From: Methanobacterium sp.
Lineage (GTDB): Archaea; Methanobacteriota; Methanobacteria; Methanobacteriales; Methanobacteriaceae
NCBI GenBank assembly: GCA_030539815.1
Contig: JAUNXM010000080.1
Location: forward strand, 1 to 7,215
DNA length: 7,215 nt
Direction: 5' to 3'
Shown: positions 1-6,134 of the stretch, piece after piece
Position numbering within the stretch: the stretch's first letter is position 1
Layout: every line of letters starts with the position of its first letter
The notes under the pieces: generated by a model
The model's database searches: none
Seen by the model: the letters and a program-made list of their open reading frames with translations, nothing else
Told to the model about the DNA's origin: nothing
Made by a program: the position numbers and the translations under genes

Positions 1-6
1 TTGTTG

Positions 7-42
7 TTTGAAACTTGATTTGAAAACTTAGGATTTGAAACT
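7..42. repeat. Three short direct repeats (TTTGAAACT-like) at the left edge
   Basis: The motif TTTGAAACT occurs at 7-15 and 34-42, with a one-base-longer version TTTGAAAACT at 19-28. They are spaced 12 to 15 bases apart in AT-rich DNA with no gene that I can see. Their meaning is unknown; in such AT-rich sequence they could be chance. No open reading frame of note covers 1-143. Confidence 0.3.
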
Positions 43-109
43 CGGTAAAATGTATTGATACTAGATCAAAACAAACTGTGGGAATGTGTCAAATTACTAA
101 ATTATGTTG

Positions 110-127
110 AAAAAAATATGAAAAAAA
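110..127 (-). terminator. Oligo-T terminator downstream of cbiB
   Basis: Two runs of seven A on the plus strand (110-116 and 121-127) read as two T7 tracts on the minus strand, beginning 17 bases after the cbiB stop codon. Archaeal RNA polymerase terminates at oligo-T tracts without needing a hairpin, so this is a likely cbiB terminator. The call rests on position and composition only. Confidence 0.55.
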
Positions 128-143
128 TGCATCTATAATCATT

Positions 144-1190
144 TTAGAATATTATTACCATGATGGGAATTACAAATATAGATAATAGAAAGATCATTAC
201 CGTGACCATGGTTATGTTAACCGCTTTTTTTATCATTTCTGGGATTAAATCTTTTTCAGGGGTTCCAAGCTTGTATACATTAGGTTTAACCAGTTGAATA
301 CCAAGCGCGCCTGCCGCAGCAGCCATAGGGTATCCTGAGTTGGGGCTTGGAGTTTTACCCGAATCAACCATCATAACCTTCCAGGAAGATTTGTAATCAA
401 AACCCAATAGCAAAGAGGAGAATACTATTAATAAACCGGTTAACCTGGCAGGAATGTAATTTATAACATCATCCAGCCTTGCAGGGAACCAGCCCATATC
501 AATATTCTCAAGATCTTTATACCCAACCATAGCATCCAAAGTGTTCACCACACGATATGAAATTCCCGCCATAGCCCCTAAGAGAATTGGCAACTGAAAT
601 TGGTAATATCCAATCCCAATCAACCCAGATAAACTCAAAAAAGAATAAATGACAGTGTCACCGAAATTTGTTAGCAATAAGATCCCCAATGAACCACCGA
701 TAAAAATGTAAAAAATAGGGCTGATAATAGAATCAGTTATATTTTCGGTAAGGGTTTCAATTGCTGCAGATACCACCTCACCCTGTGATAATTCAGAAGT
801 ATTACGACTGACTAAATAAGAAACAACAATCCTGGCTTTATTTATATCTATATTTAATGCAAAATAGACTTCAAGTACGGATTTTACGAGAGATTTGATG
901 GCAAAAGTAGTTGAAATGATAATAGAAATTACTATCAAATGAAAAATATAGTTAATTGAGGAAATATATAAAATAAATACTAGAAATAAGTTAAAGATGA
1001 TAAGAATGATTAAAGTCAATATGAAACCAGAAAATCTGTTTTTATTTTTACCAATATTGATTATAAGTTTCCGAATTTTTCCTATGAATTTGCCCATCCA
1101 AACCACCGGATGAATTGATGTGGGTAACTCTCCTAGAGTTAAATCAATGAAAACAGCGGTAAAAATCACGATTAAAAATTCAATTTCCAT
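144..1190 (-). CDS. cbiB: Adenosylcobinamide-phosphate synthase CbiB (CobD family)
   Basis: This membrane enzyme of the anaerobic cobamide pathway joins aminopropanol (phosphate) to adenosylcobyric acid, giving adenosylcobinamide (phosphate). Methanogens need corrinoids for methyl transfer. Family blocks are clear: an N-terminal DLTLGELPTSIHPVVWMGK (16-34), SQGEVVSAAIETLTENITDS (135-154), SYRVVNTLDAMVGYKD (211-226), MGWFPARLDDVINYIPARL (232-250) and SGKTPSPNSGYPMAAAAGAL (277-296). Strongly hydrophobic stretches (about 2-18, 55-75, 82-97, 156-205, 250-264, 327-347) fit a polytopic membrane protein. At 348 residues it is longer than the roughly 300-320 usual for the family; residues about 167-203 look like an extra hydrophobic insert between the SPIFY block and the SYRVVNTLD block. 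The ATG start at 1190 puts the family N-terminus right at the start and has a GAGGG ribosome site (1197-1201) six bases upstream. The gene stands alone, pointing away from the origin. Confidence 0.93.
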   Translation of the reverse strand: MEIEFLIVIFTAVFIDLTLGELPTSIHPVVWMGKFIGKIRKLIINIGKNKNRFSGFILTLIILIIFNLFLVFILYISSINYIFHLIVISIIISTTFAIKSLVKSVLEVYFALNIDINKARIVVSYLVSRNTSELSQGEVVSAAIETLTENITDSIISPIFYIFIGGSLGILLLTNFGDTVIYSFLSLSGLIGIGYYQFQLPILLGAMAGISYRVVNTLDAMVGYKDLENIDMGWFPARLDDVINYIPARLTGLLIVFSSLLLGFDYKSSWKVMMVDSGKTPSPNSGYPMAAAAGALGIQLVKPNVYKLGTPEKDLIPEMIKKAVNITMVTVMIFLLSIFVIPIMVIIF

Positions 1191-1227
1191 CAGGTTCCCT
1201 CATCTAACATACTGATCCCATGTCCAT

Positions 1228-1273
1228 GTATTTTTATCTAATTTCTAATTTAGTTTATCTAATTTCTAATTTA
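1228..1273 (-). promoter_or_regulatory. Probable cbiB promoter region with a 21-bp-period tandem repeat
   Basis: A 20-base unit, TTTATCTAATTTCTAATTTA, occurs twice without mismatch at 1233-1252 and 1254-1273, one base apart, giving a 21-bp period (two helical turns). On the minus strand the copy nearest cbiB merges into GATAAAAATAC (1228-1238), a TATA-like element that would place transcription start near 1205-1210, giving a short leader of about 15-20 bases. The repeat would lie just upstream of, and overlapping, the TATA/BRE region, where an activator or repressor could bind on one face of the DNA. The repeat is certain; the promoter call is inference. Confidence 0.4.
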
Positions 1274-1381
1274 TTCTAATTTTTTAAGCTATTAATTTTT
1301 TTATGTTGCTTTGTGTTGTTTTTAAGTGGATTATTGTGTTAAATCTGATTTGAATTATTATATCATCCAGATATATAGTTT

Positions 1382-1409
1382 AAACAATTGAATGAAGGAC
1401 AAATTGTTT
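1382..1409. repeat. Inverted repeat at the left border of the origin
   Basis: AAACAATT (1382-1389) and AATTGTTT (1402-1409) are perfect 8-bp inverted arms around a 12-base centre. It sits about 45 bases outside the leftmost origin box. It has no T-run positioned as for a bacterial terminator and no neighbouring gene ending here. It may be a border element or chance. Confidence 0.3.
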
Positions 1410-1454
1410 CTTATTTTTACAACAATTATTAAATTTCAATGAGTAAGACAGCGA

Positions 1455-1818
1455 TTGCAAGTGTAATTTTTCCTGTTGATATCCACTAAAAATTTAAAAA
1501 ATTAAATTATAGGTATGGAAAATGAAGGTAGTTAGTAATCCATAACATAAACAAGTGAAAAAAACTGAATTAATAATTTTATGATTCAAAGAGTAAGACA
1601 TGAATTGCAAGTGTAACTTTTGAAATGATAGACACAAAAACAGATGGAAAGAGAGATCAATTTCAAGTGTATTCGATAATTACAAACTAATGAATTTAAT
1701 TAAAAAACTAAGTGATACCTCTACTTCAAGTGTAAATTTATGACTAATTGGAATTCTTGAATGAAAAAAATGAGCATGTACATAATTGATATTGTGAGAG
1801 ATTGACTGCAAGTGTAAA
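1455..1818 (-). repeat. Left cluster of five origin recognition boxes (minus orientation)
   Basis: Read on the minus strand, boxes lie at 1455-1466 (TTACACTTGCAA), 1605-1616 (TTACACTTGCAA), 1661-1671 (TACACTTGAAA), 1724-1736 (TTTACACTTGAAG) and 1806-1818 (TTTACACTTGCAG). Start-to-start spacings are 150, 56, 63 and 82 bases. The cluster is more degenerate than the right one: three boxes have C at the position where all right-hand boxes have A. The 1661 and 1806 boxes keep the CTCTC flank typical of the right cluster; the two outermost boxes have a different shared flank; the 1724 box has neither clearly. Confidence 0.88.
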
Positions 1819-2146
1819 AATAATAATAAAAGTGTGATACATACTAATTAATTTTAATTAATTTATAATTCTTTGTCTTATTTTATAAATTTTAAAAAAA
1901 AGTATTATTTTTCATTTTTTTATTTTTCAACAGGATGAATAATCGTTAATTTTATCCTTGTTTTAAAGCTTTGAATATAAAAATAGTTAATAATTATTTA
2001 TTTTATTAGTTGATTCTTTAAGATAATTTTAAAATAGTCTTAAATTAATTTCTAGTCATCTCTATATTATTTTCATTTTTTTAATTTACATCATTTAAAT
2101 AATATTATTTATTTATTTATTACTATTCTTATTCTATACATTTTTT
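1819..2146. other. AT-rich centre of the origin, likely duplex unwinding element
   Basis: The stretch between the two inverted box clusters has long A and T runs and very little G+C: I count 37 G or C in 1861-2146 (286 bases), about 13%. No coding frame is evident. A perfect 9-bp inverted repeat, AATTTATAA (1860-1868) and TTATAAATT (1883-1891), lies near its left end. Low melting stability and the position between oppositely oriented Orc1/Cdc6 boxes make this the natural site of strand opening and MCM loading. That role is inferred from position and composition. Confidence 0.7.
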
Positions 2147-2438
2147 TTTACACTTGAAATTGATCTCTCTTTCTCTTTTCTCATATTTTTTCTATTTTTT
2201 TACACTTGAAATACACCTCTCTCAAATCAATATTTTTTAATAAATATTTTTTTTATTTCGCATTTTTTTACACTTGAAATACACCTCTCATTCAAAATTT
2301 GATCTATTCTTTTTGAAATTTTACACTTGAAATTGACCCCTCACCATAACCATTAATATAGGATTAGTTACTTACACTTGAAACGCACCTTCACTTTGTA
2401 AATCATGATGATTATTTTACACTTGAAATTTCCCTCTC
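2147..2438 (+). repeat. Right cluster of six origin recognition boxes (plus orientation)
   Basis: The 14-base core TTTACACTTGAAAT is exact at 2147-2160, 2199-2212, 2267-2280, 2320-2333 and 2416-2429; the box at 2371-2384 differs at both ends (CTTACACTTGAAAC). Start-to-start spacings are 52, 68, 53, 51 and 45 bases. Most boxes are preceded by a T-run. Four of six carry CTCTC starting exactly five bases after the core (2165, 2217, 2285 and 2434), and the other two have a related pyrimidine-rich flank, so the full element is about 23 bp. Asymmetric elements of this kind give a bound Orc1/Cdc6 its direction. Confidence 0.93.
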
Positions 2439-2833
2439 ATGTTTTTGAGTGTACTATCCTCACTGAAGAATATCATATTTTTGTCATGTTTTAGTGAAAT
2501 TCCTATAAATTCAAAATCAAGAATATCAAATCAAATAAATCTCTGCCATGAAATCGCATTTTATGGCATTAGATTATATCCATTGATGGTTATGGTAGGT
2601 AAATTCATAAACTATCAATTCATTGGTTTGAAAATGATGGTTTTAGATTTAAAAAGTGTTTTAAAAGTGCTCATCATATTAGACTAATCATACAATGAAC
2701 TAATCGTTTTATTCACGGAATAAGATCCATTGGGGTGACTGGTTCTTTTCCCTGAATTTGTAACTAGCAATCATAGTCCATGTTTCAATTAAATCCTGGA
2801 CTAAATGTATTTTTATTATAAGAAGTGGTATTT
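2439..2833. other. Gene-free region between the origin boxes and orc1/cdc6, with a 7-bp hairpin
   Basis: About 400 bases with no convincing gene: an 82-codon frame at 2439-2687 has no ribosome site, begins directly at the edge of the last origin box and has a composition like translated AT-rich spacer. The clearest structure is a perfect inverted repeat, TAGTCCA (2774-2780) and TGGACTA (2797-2803), with a 16-base loop, ending 30 bases before the cdc6 ATG. It could be an operator or a leader hairpin of cdc6. An AT-rich stretch at 2804-2820 may hold the TATA element, but I cannot place the start site. Confidence 0.45.
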
Positions 2834-3982
2834 ATGAATATATTTGAGGAATTGGGCGACAAAAATTCAGTTTTTAAGTGTAAAAAGTTTTTAGACCATA
2901 GATTTCTACCTGATAATTTACCTCACCGTGAAGATCAGATAAAATCCGTGGCTAAATATTGGGTTGAAGCATTGAAAAATGTAACACCCCCTGATGTCAC
3001 AGTATATGGTAAGACTGGTACTGGGAAAACTGCGGTGGCCAAGTTTGCTAAGAAACAACTGGATCAGATATCCAAGGAAAAAAATGTGAATGTACGGGTA
3101 GAATATATTCGTTGCACGGATTTCACCACAGAATACCAGGTTATCGCCAGATTATGTCAGCAAATGGGTCAGGATGTTCCTTACCGTGGTTGGACTAAGG
3201 CGGAAGTGATAAATGCTTTTCGTAATCTTTTCAAGAAGAATGTTTTTGGTAATGATTTGATTTTAATTATAATCCTGGATGAGATTGATATTCTATTAAA
3301 AAACGATGGTGACGGGTTACTTTATACTCTTACCCGAACTGATAATGTTTCAATAGCATCAATCAGTAACTTTGTAGATTTCAAACAGTTCATCAAACCC
3401 CGTGTTCGCAGCAGTCTCCGTGACCGTGAGATCGTTTTCCCACCCTACAATGCCCAGCAACTGGTAGATATCCTACAAGAACGTTCAAAATTATCTTTCA
3501 ATGATGGGGTACTTCATTCGGAAGTAATACCTCTTTGTGCTGCGCTAGCTGCTAAAGAAGAAGGGGATGCACGTTATGCTCTTGATTTATTGAGAACTTC
3601 TGGGGAATTAGCTGATGAAAAGAGTACTGACATGGTTTACGAAGAATATGTACGAGAGGCCAAGGATCAAATAGAACATAACAAGGTCACTGATATTGTC
3701 ATGACTCTGCCCAGTCAGCAACAGAAAGTACTGGAATCCCTGATATACCTTACCAAACGTAAGGAAGAAATCACTTCTGGAAGATTATACGATGTTTACA
3801 AGGATATAACCAAGGGAGATTCAGTTTCATACCGTAGAATCTTCGATTTTATTAATGAATTGGAAATGTTAGGACTTATATCTACAAAAACCGTATCAAG
3901 GGGCAGGGGTAAGGGAAGAACAAATCTCATCACCCTTCAGTGTGACATGGAACTTTTAGAAGATGCTATGTGGACTGGTTAA
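2834..3982 (+). CDS. cdc6: Orc1/Cdc6 replication initiator (AAA+ ATPase)
   Basis: This is the archaeal origin-binding initiator that recognises origin boxes and recruits the MCM helicase. Counting from the ATG at 2834 the protein has 382 residues, the usual length. The AAA+ module shows Walker A GKTGTGKT (59-66), Walker B LDEID (148-152), a sensor 1 region around SISN (176-179), a basic [10 protein letters not shown] stretch (190-199) likely to contain the arginine finger, and sensor 2 [11 protein letters not shown] (244-254). The C-terminal winged-helix DNA-binding domain runs from about 287, with [16 protein letters not shown] (334-349) and a basic wing [10 protein letters not shown] (355-364). 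A GTG at 2825 could add three residues, but [10 protein letters not shown] matches what I recall of family N-termini. All ATPase residues are present, so the gene appears functional. It points away from the origin boxes that it probably binds. It resembles the Cdc6-1 type; a second paralogue is not in this window. Confidence 0.96.
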   Translation: MNIFEELGDKNSVFKCKKFLDHRFLPDNLPHREDQIKSVAKYWVEALKNVTPPDVTVYGKTGTGKTAVAKFAKKQLDQISKEKNVNVRVEYIRCTDFTTEYQVIARLCQQMGQDVPYRGWTKAEVINAFRNLFKKNVFGNDLILIIILDEIDILLKNDGDGLLYTLTRTDNVSIASISNFVDFKQFIKPRVRSSLRDREIVFPPYNAQQLVDILQERSKLSFNDGVLHSEVIPLCAALAAKEEGDARYALDLLRTSGELADEKSTDMVYEEYVREAKDQIEHNKVTDIVMTLPSQQQKVLESLIYLTKRKEEITSGRLYDVYKDITKGDSVSYRRIFDFINELEMLGLISTKTVSRGRGKGRTNLITLQCDMELLEDAMWTG

Positions 3983-4008
3983 CTAACCAACTTCCCATTA
4001 TCCATTCC

Positions 4009-4030
4009 TTTTTTATCACTATTATTTTTT
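4009..4030 (+). terminator. Oligo-T terminator of cdc6
   Basis: Two T6 tracts (4009-4014 and 4025-4030) follow the cdc6 stop by 26 and 42 bases, as expected of an archaeal intrinsic terminator. A small inverted repeat, GGTTA (3977-3981) and TAACC (3984-3988), overlaps the stop codon but is probably too small to matter. Confidence 0.55.
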
Positions 4031-4151
4031 AAATTAAAGATTATTGATTTAAAATTAAAAATTGAACATTAACTAAAAATATTCATTCGTAAAAAATTAT
4101 CCAAAATAATTCATTTGTATAATTATGACCCTTTTAAAATCTAAAATATTT

Positions 4152-4159
4152 AAAAAAAA
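4152..4159 (-). terminator. Oligo-T terminator of pyrB
   Basis: Eight A in a row on the plus strand read as T8 on the minus strand, about 38 bases after the pyrB stop. The position in the convergent intergenic region facing cdc6 fits a terminator for the leftward genes. Confidence 0.5.
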
Positions 4160-4196
4160 CCTTAATTGCATATTTAATTGGATTTCTTATTATTAA

Positions 4197-5105
4197 TTAT
4201 TTTACATTTAAGAGGGCCATCCTAACTGGAACCCCATAAAATGCTTGCTGAAAATATCTTCCGTAAGGGGTGTTATCCACATTGTGTGAAATTTCATCAA
4301 CACGAGGTAGAGGGTGCATTACTATAGCTTCACTTCCCTTAAGGAGTTTAGAGTCGATGGTGTAGGCACCTTTGATTTTCAAGTATTCCTGAGGATCTGG
4401 AAACCTTTCTTTCTGGATCCGTGTGACGTACAAAACATCGGCATAGTTTAAAATATCACGAATATCTTCGGTTTCCTGGACACTAACTCCTGCGGCAGCC
4501 AGATCATGGAGGATCTCCCTGGGCATTTTAAGTTCTGGTGGTGATACAAAGCTCATTTTTGCTCCGAACATGGCCAGAGCATAAGAAAGGGAGTGCACAG
4601 TTCTACCGTACTTAAGATCACCTACCAATGCCACGTGTAGTTCTTCAATATCACCCAAAATACGTTTCATGGTGTACAAATCAAGGAGTGTCTGGGTGGG
4701 ATGCTGCCCAGCACCGTCACCAGCATTTATAACCGGGACGTCCACCATTTCTGCAACATAACGGGCAGTTCCTTCCATATTATGACGAATTACCAAGGCA
4801 TCAGTGTATTCTCCGACAATGCGCACAGTGTCAGTTAGGTTCTCACCCTTAGTTACAGAACTTGTACCGGCCTCTGCAAAACCAACTGTACTCCCACCTA
4901 ACCTTTTTATGGCTGTTTCAAATGAGAGTCGAGTGCGGGTGGAAGCCTCGTAAAATAACATTCCCAGAATAGATCCAGATAAAGCACTGGACTTTTCCTG
5001 TGACCGGGCAATGGGTTCCATTTCCTCGGCCAATTTGATGATATATTCAATGTCTCCCTTGCTAAAATCTTTAATTGAAATAATATTTTTCAAATTGAAA
5101 CCCAT
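4197..5105 (-). CDS. pyrB: Aspartate carbamoyltransferase catalytic chain
   Basis: The enzyme condenses carbamoyl phosphate with L-aspartate to carbamoyl-aspartate, the committed step of pyrimidine synthesis, in the cytoplasm. From the ATG at 5105 it has 302 residues, normal for the catalytic chain. The carbamoyl-phosphate loop STRTR is at 55-59, the mobile loop SSVTKGENL with its lysine is at 82-90, RHNMEG at 107-112, HPTQ at 135-138, [12 protein letters not shown] at 162-173, TRIQKERF at 228-235 and HPLPR at 264-268. These match the Escherichia coli active-site residues Ser52-Thr55, Lys84, Arg105, His134, Gln137, Arg167, Arg229 and Gln231 in order. An ATG four codons upstream (5117) is possible, but a GGTGA ribosome site lies inside that extension, so the shorter start is preferred. 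The regulatory chain PyrI is not in the window and would have to be encoded elsewhere. The gene follows trmI on the same strand after a gap of about 215 bases, with its own promoter-like sequence. Confidence 0.96.
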   Translation of the reverse strand: MGFNLKNIISIKDFSKGDIEYIIKLAEEMEPIARSQEKSSALSGSILGMLFYEASTRTRLSFETAIKRLGGSTVGFAEAGTSSVTKGENLTDTVRIVGEYTDALVIRHNMEGTARYVAEMVDVPVINAGDGAGQHPTQTLLDLYTMKRILGDIEELHVALVGDLKYGRTVHSLSYALAMFGAKMSFVSPPELKMPREILHDLAAAGVSVQETEDIRDILNYADVLYVTRIQKERFPDPQEYLKIKGAYTIDSKLLKGSEAIVMHPLPRVDEISHNVDNTPYGRYFQQAFYGVPVRMALLNVK

Positions 5106-5110
5106 ATTTT

Positions 5111-5115
5111 TCACC
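5111..5115 (-). promoter_or_regulatory. Ribosome binding site deciding the pyrB start
   Basis: On the minus strand GGTGA is followed by five bases and then the ATG at 5103-5105. It complements the archaeal 16S rRNA end. Because it lies within codons 1-3 of the longer reading frame starting at 5117, it argues that translation starts at the inner ATG. Confidence 0.6.
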
Positions 5116-5132
5116 ATAACCCTAGTTCAAGC

Positions 5133-5176
5133 GTGAATATTCATTCACAAAACCCACATCAAACTTTATTATATTA
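5133..5176 (-). promoter_or_regulatory. Putative pyrB promoter with an operator-like palindrome
   Basis: The minus strand reads TAATATAATAAA at 5165-5176, a TATA-like element. A start site about 25 bases downstream would fall near 5146, leaving a leader of about 40 bases. That start falls on an inverted repeat, GTGAATATTCATTCAC (5133-5148), with perfect 6-bp outer arms GTGAAT and ATTCAC. A repressor bound there would block the start site. The sequence elements are visible; promoter and operator roles are inferred. Confidence 0.4.
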
Positions 5177-5319
5177 ACTTATCTTTAATAATTTTTTTAG
5201 ATGAGATTTCTTAATATTTAACTTAAATTAATTTAACAGGATTTATTCAATCATTAGGTGTCAATTTATAAGCTTAATTATAAATTATCAATTCAAAATA
5301 CGAATCTCGAATATCTAAG

Positions 5320-6048
5320 TTATATTTTTCTTCCAAATGTTAAATAACCGGTATGTCCAGTCATTCTGGTTTTTGGTCGCACACCCTTATCTTTAACTTC
5401 TATCTCACGTACCAAACATTCTAAGCTTTTTAAATTAGAAAATTCTCTTTTCTTAAGTATTCTAGTTAGTAGTTTCACTTGGTCAATGTAGGGAGTGTAG
5501 GCTGCTAGGTATCCTCCAGATTTAAGTGCTTCAAGGGCATGTTCCACTACTTCCCATGGTTTGGGCAGATCCAGGAATACCAGATCCACATCCTCTTCAT
5601 CAATCCCTTCCACCACATCCTGGCATTTAAGGGTTACATTTTCTAATCCAAATCCATTAACATTTTTTTTAGCTATTTGTGAGAAATCATCCCTTAATTC
5701 ATAGGAGTAAACATGACCAGTTTCCCCTACCACGTTTGCCATGAATATTGTGGCTGCACCTGCCCCAGTACCGGCTTCTACCACTCGCTGTCCACAACCC
5801 AACCCGGTGTAGGCTGCCATTACACCCAAGTCTTTGGGTAGGATGATGGAGCATCTGCGGTCCATGAGTTCAATATAATCGTTGATGTTTGCTTGTAAAA
5901 CACGGAATTCCCTACCTAAATGCGTTTTTAAAACATCTCCAGGATTGCTACTGGCAATTTCTTCTTTTTTAATGTAACCATGGTCCGTGTGCAGGTCATC
6001 AGCGCCAATCAGAAATTTCTTTCCTTTCTCATTTACTAAAATCTTCAT
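5320..6048 (-). CDS. trmI: tRNA (adenine-N1)-methyltransferase, archaeal TrmI
   Basis: This SAM-dependent enzyme makes N1-methyladenosine in the T-loop of tRNA; archaeal members modify positions 57 and/or 58. The 242-residue length fits the bacterial/archaeal TrmI homotetramer subunit. A small N-terminal beta domain (about 1-60) precedes the family block [20 protein letters not shown] (64-83), the SAM-binding motif [13 protein letters not shown] (89-100), the acidic SAM-ribose motif SYELRDDF (115-122), motif [20 protein letters not shown] (154-171) and the C-terminal [13 protein letters not shown] (224-236). The ATG at 6048 begins [15 protein letters not shown], a usual start for the family; a GGAG at 6060-6063 is about 11 bases upstream, a somewhat long spacing. 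It lies 86 bases downstream of hef on the same strand, so the two may be co-transcribed, though a TATA-like element lies between them. Confidence 0.93.
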   Translation of the reverse strand: MKILVNEKGKKFLIGADDLHTDHGYIKKEEIASSNPGDVLKTHLGREFRVLQANINDYIELMDRRCSIILPKDLGVMAAYTGLGCGQRVVEAGTGAGAATIFMANVVGETGHVYSYELRDDFSQIAKKNVNGFGLENVTLKCQDVVEGIDEEDVDLVFLDLPKPWEVVEHALEALKSGGYLAAYTPYIDQVKLLTRILKKREFSNLKSLECLVREIEVKDKGVRPKTRMTGHTGYLTFGRKI

Positions 6049-6099
6049 CTATCTTCATTCTCCATTCAAGGTTCAATTAACATATCAATTCCCAATATT

Positions 6100-6117
6100 C
6101 CCCTTATAAAATTTTTC
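6100..6117 (-). promoter_or_regulatory. Possible trmI promoter
   Basis: In the 86-base gap between hef and trmI the minus strand reads AAAAATTTTATAAGGGG, with a TATA-like TTTATAA centred near 6107. A start about 25 bases downstream would give a leader of roughly 30 bases. This would let trmI be transcribed independently of hef. Weak evidence in AT-rich DNA. Confidence 0.3.
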
Positions 6118-6134
6118 TTTATATTCAACTAATT

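Larger units (their letters stand above)
1435..2438. other. oriC: Putative chromosomal replication origin (oriC) next to orc1/cdc6
   Basis: This gene-free region carries eleven origin recognition boxes with core TTTACACTTGAAAT. They form two clusters in opposite orientation that face outward from a very AT-rich centre: five minus-strand boxes at 1455-1818 and six plus-strand boxes at 2147-2429. In archaea the Orc1/Cdc6 protein binds such boxes with fixed polarity, usually next to its own gene, and unwinding occurs in the AT-rich DNA between them. The orc1/cdc6 gene begins about 400 bases to the right. From memory, the core matches the mini-ORB sequence described for Methanothermobacter thermautotrophicus. 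The limits given run from the outermost shared flank on the left to the last CTCTC flank on the right. No experiment is available here, but repeat number, polarity, composition and neighbour all agree. Confidence 0.9.

Noticed and set aside
1455..2429. Repeat array as a CRISPR
   Set aside because: Repeats are only about 14-23 bp, change orientation between halves, have irregular spacing (45-150 bp) and AT-rich spacers, and no cas gene is near; an origin box array explains them better.
2439..2687. 82-codon open frame on the plus strand after the last origin box
   Set aside because: No ribosome binding site, starts at the edge of a box, no recognisable motif and a composition expected of translated AT-rich spacer.
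2721..2803. Possible tRNA or structured RNA upstream of cdc6
   Set aside because: A GGTTC-like stretch and a 7-bp stem are present, but no cloverleaf arms or T-loop pairing could be built.
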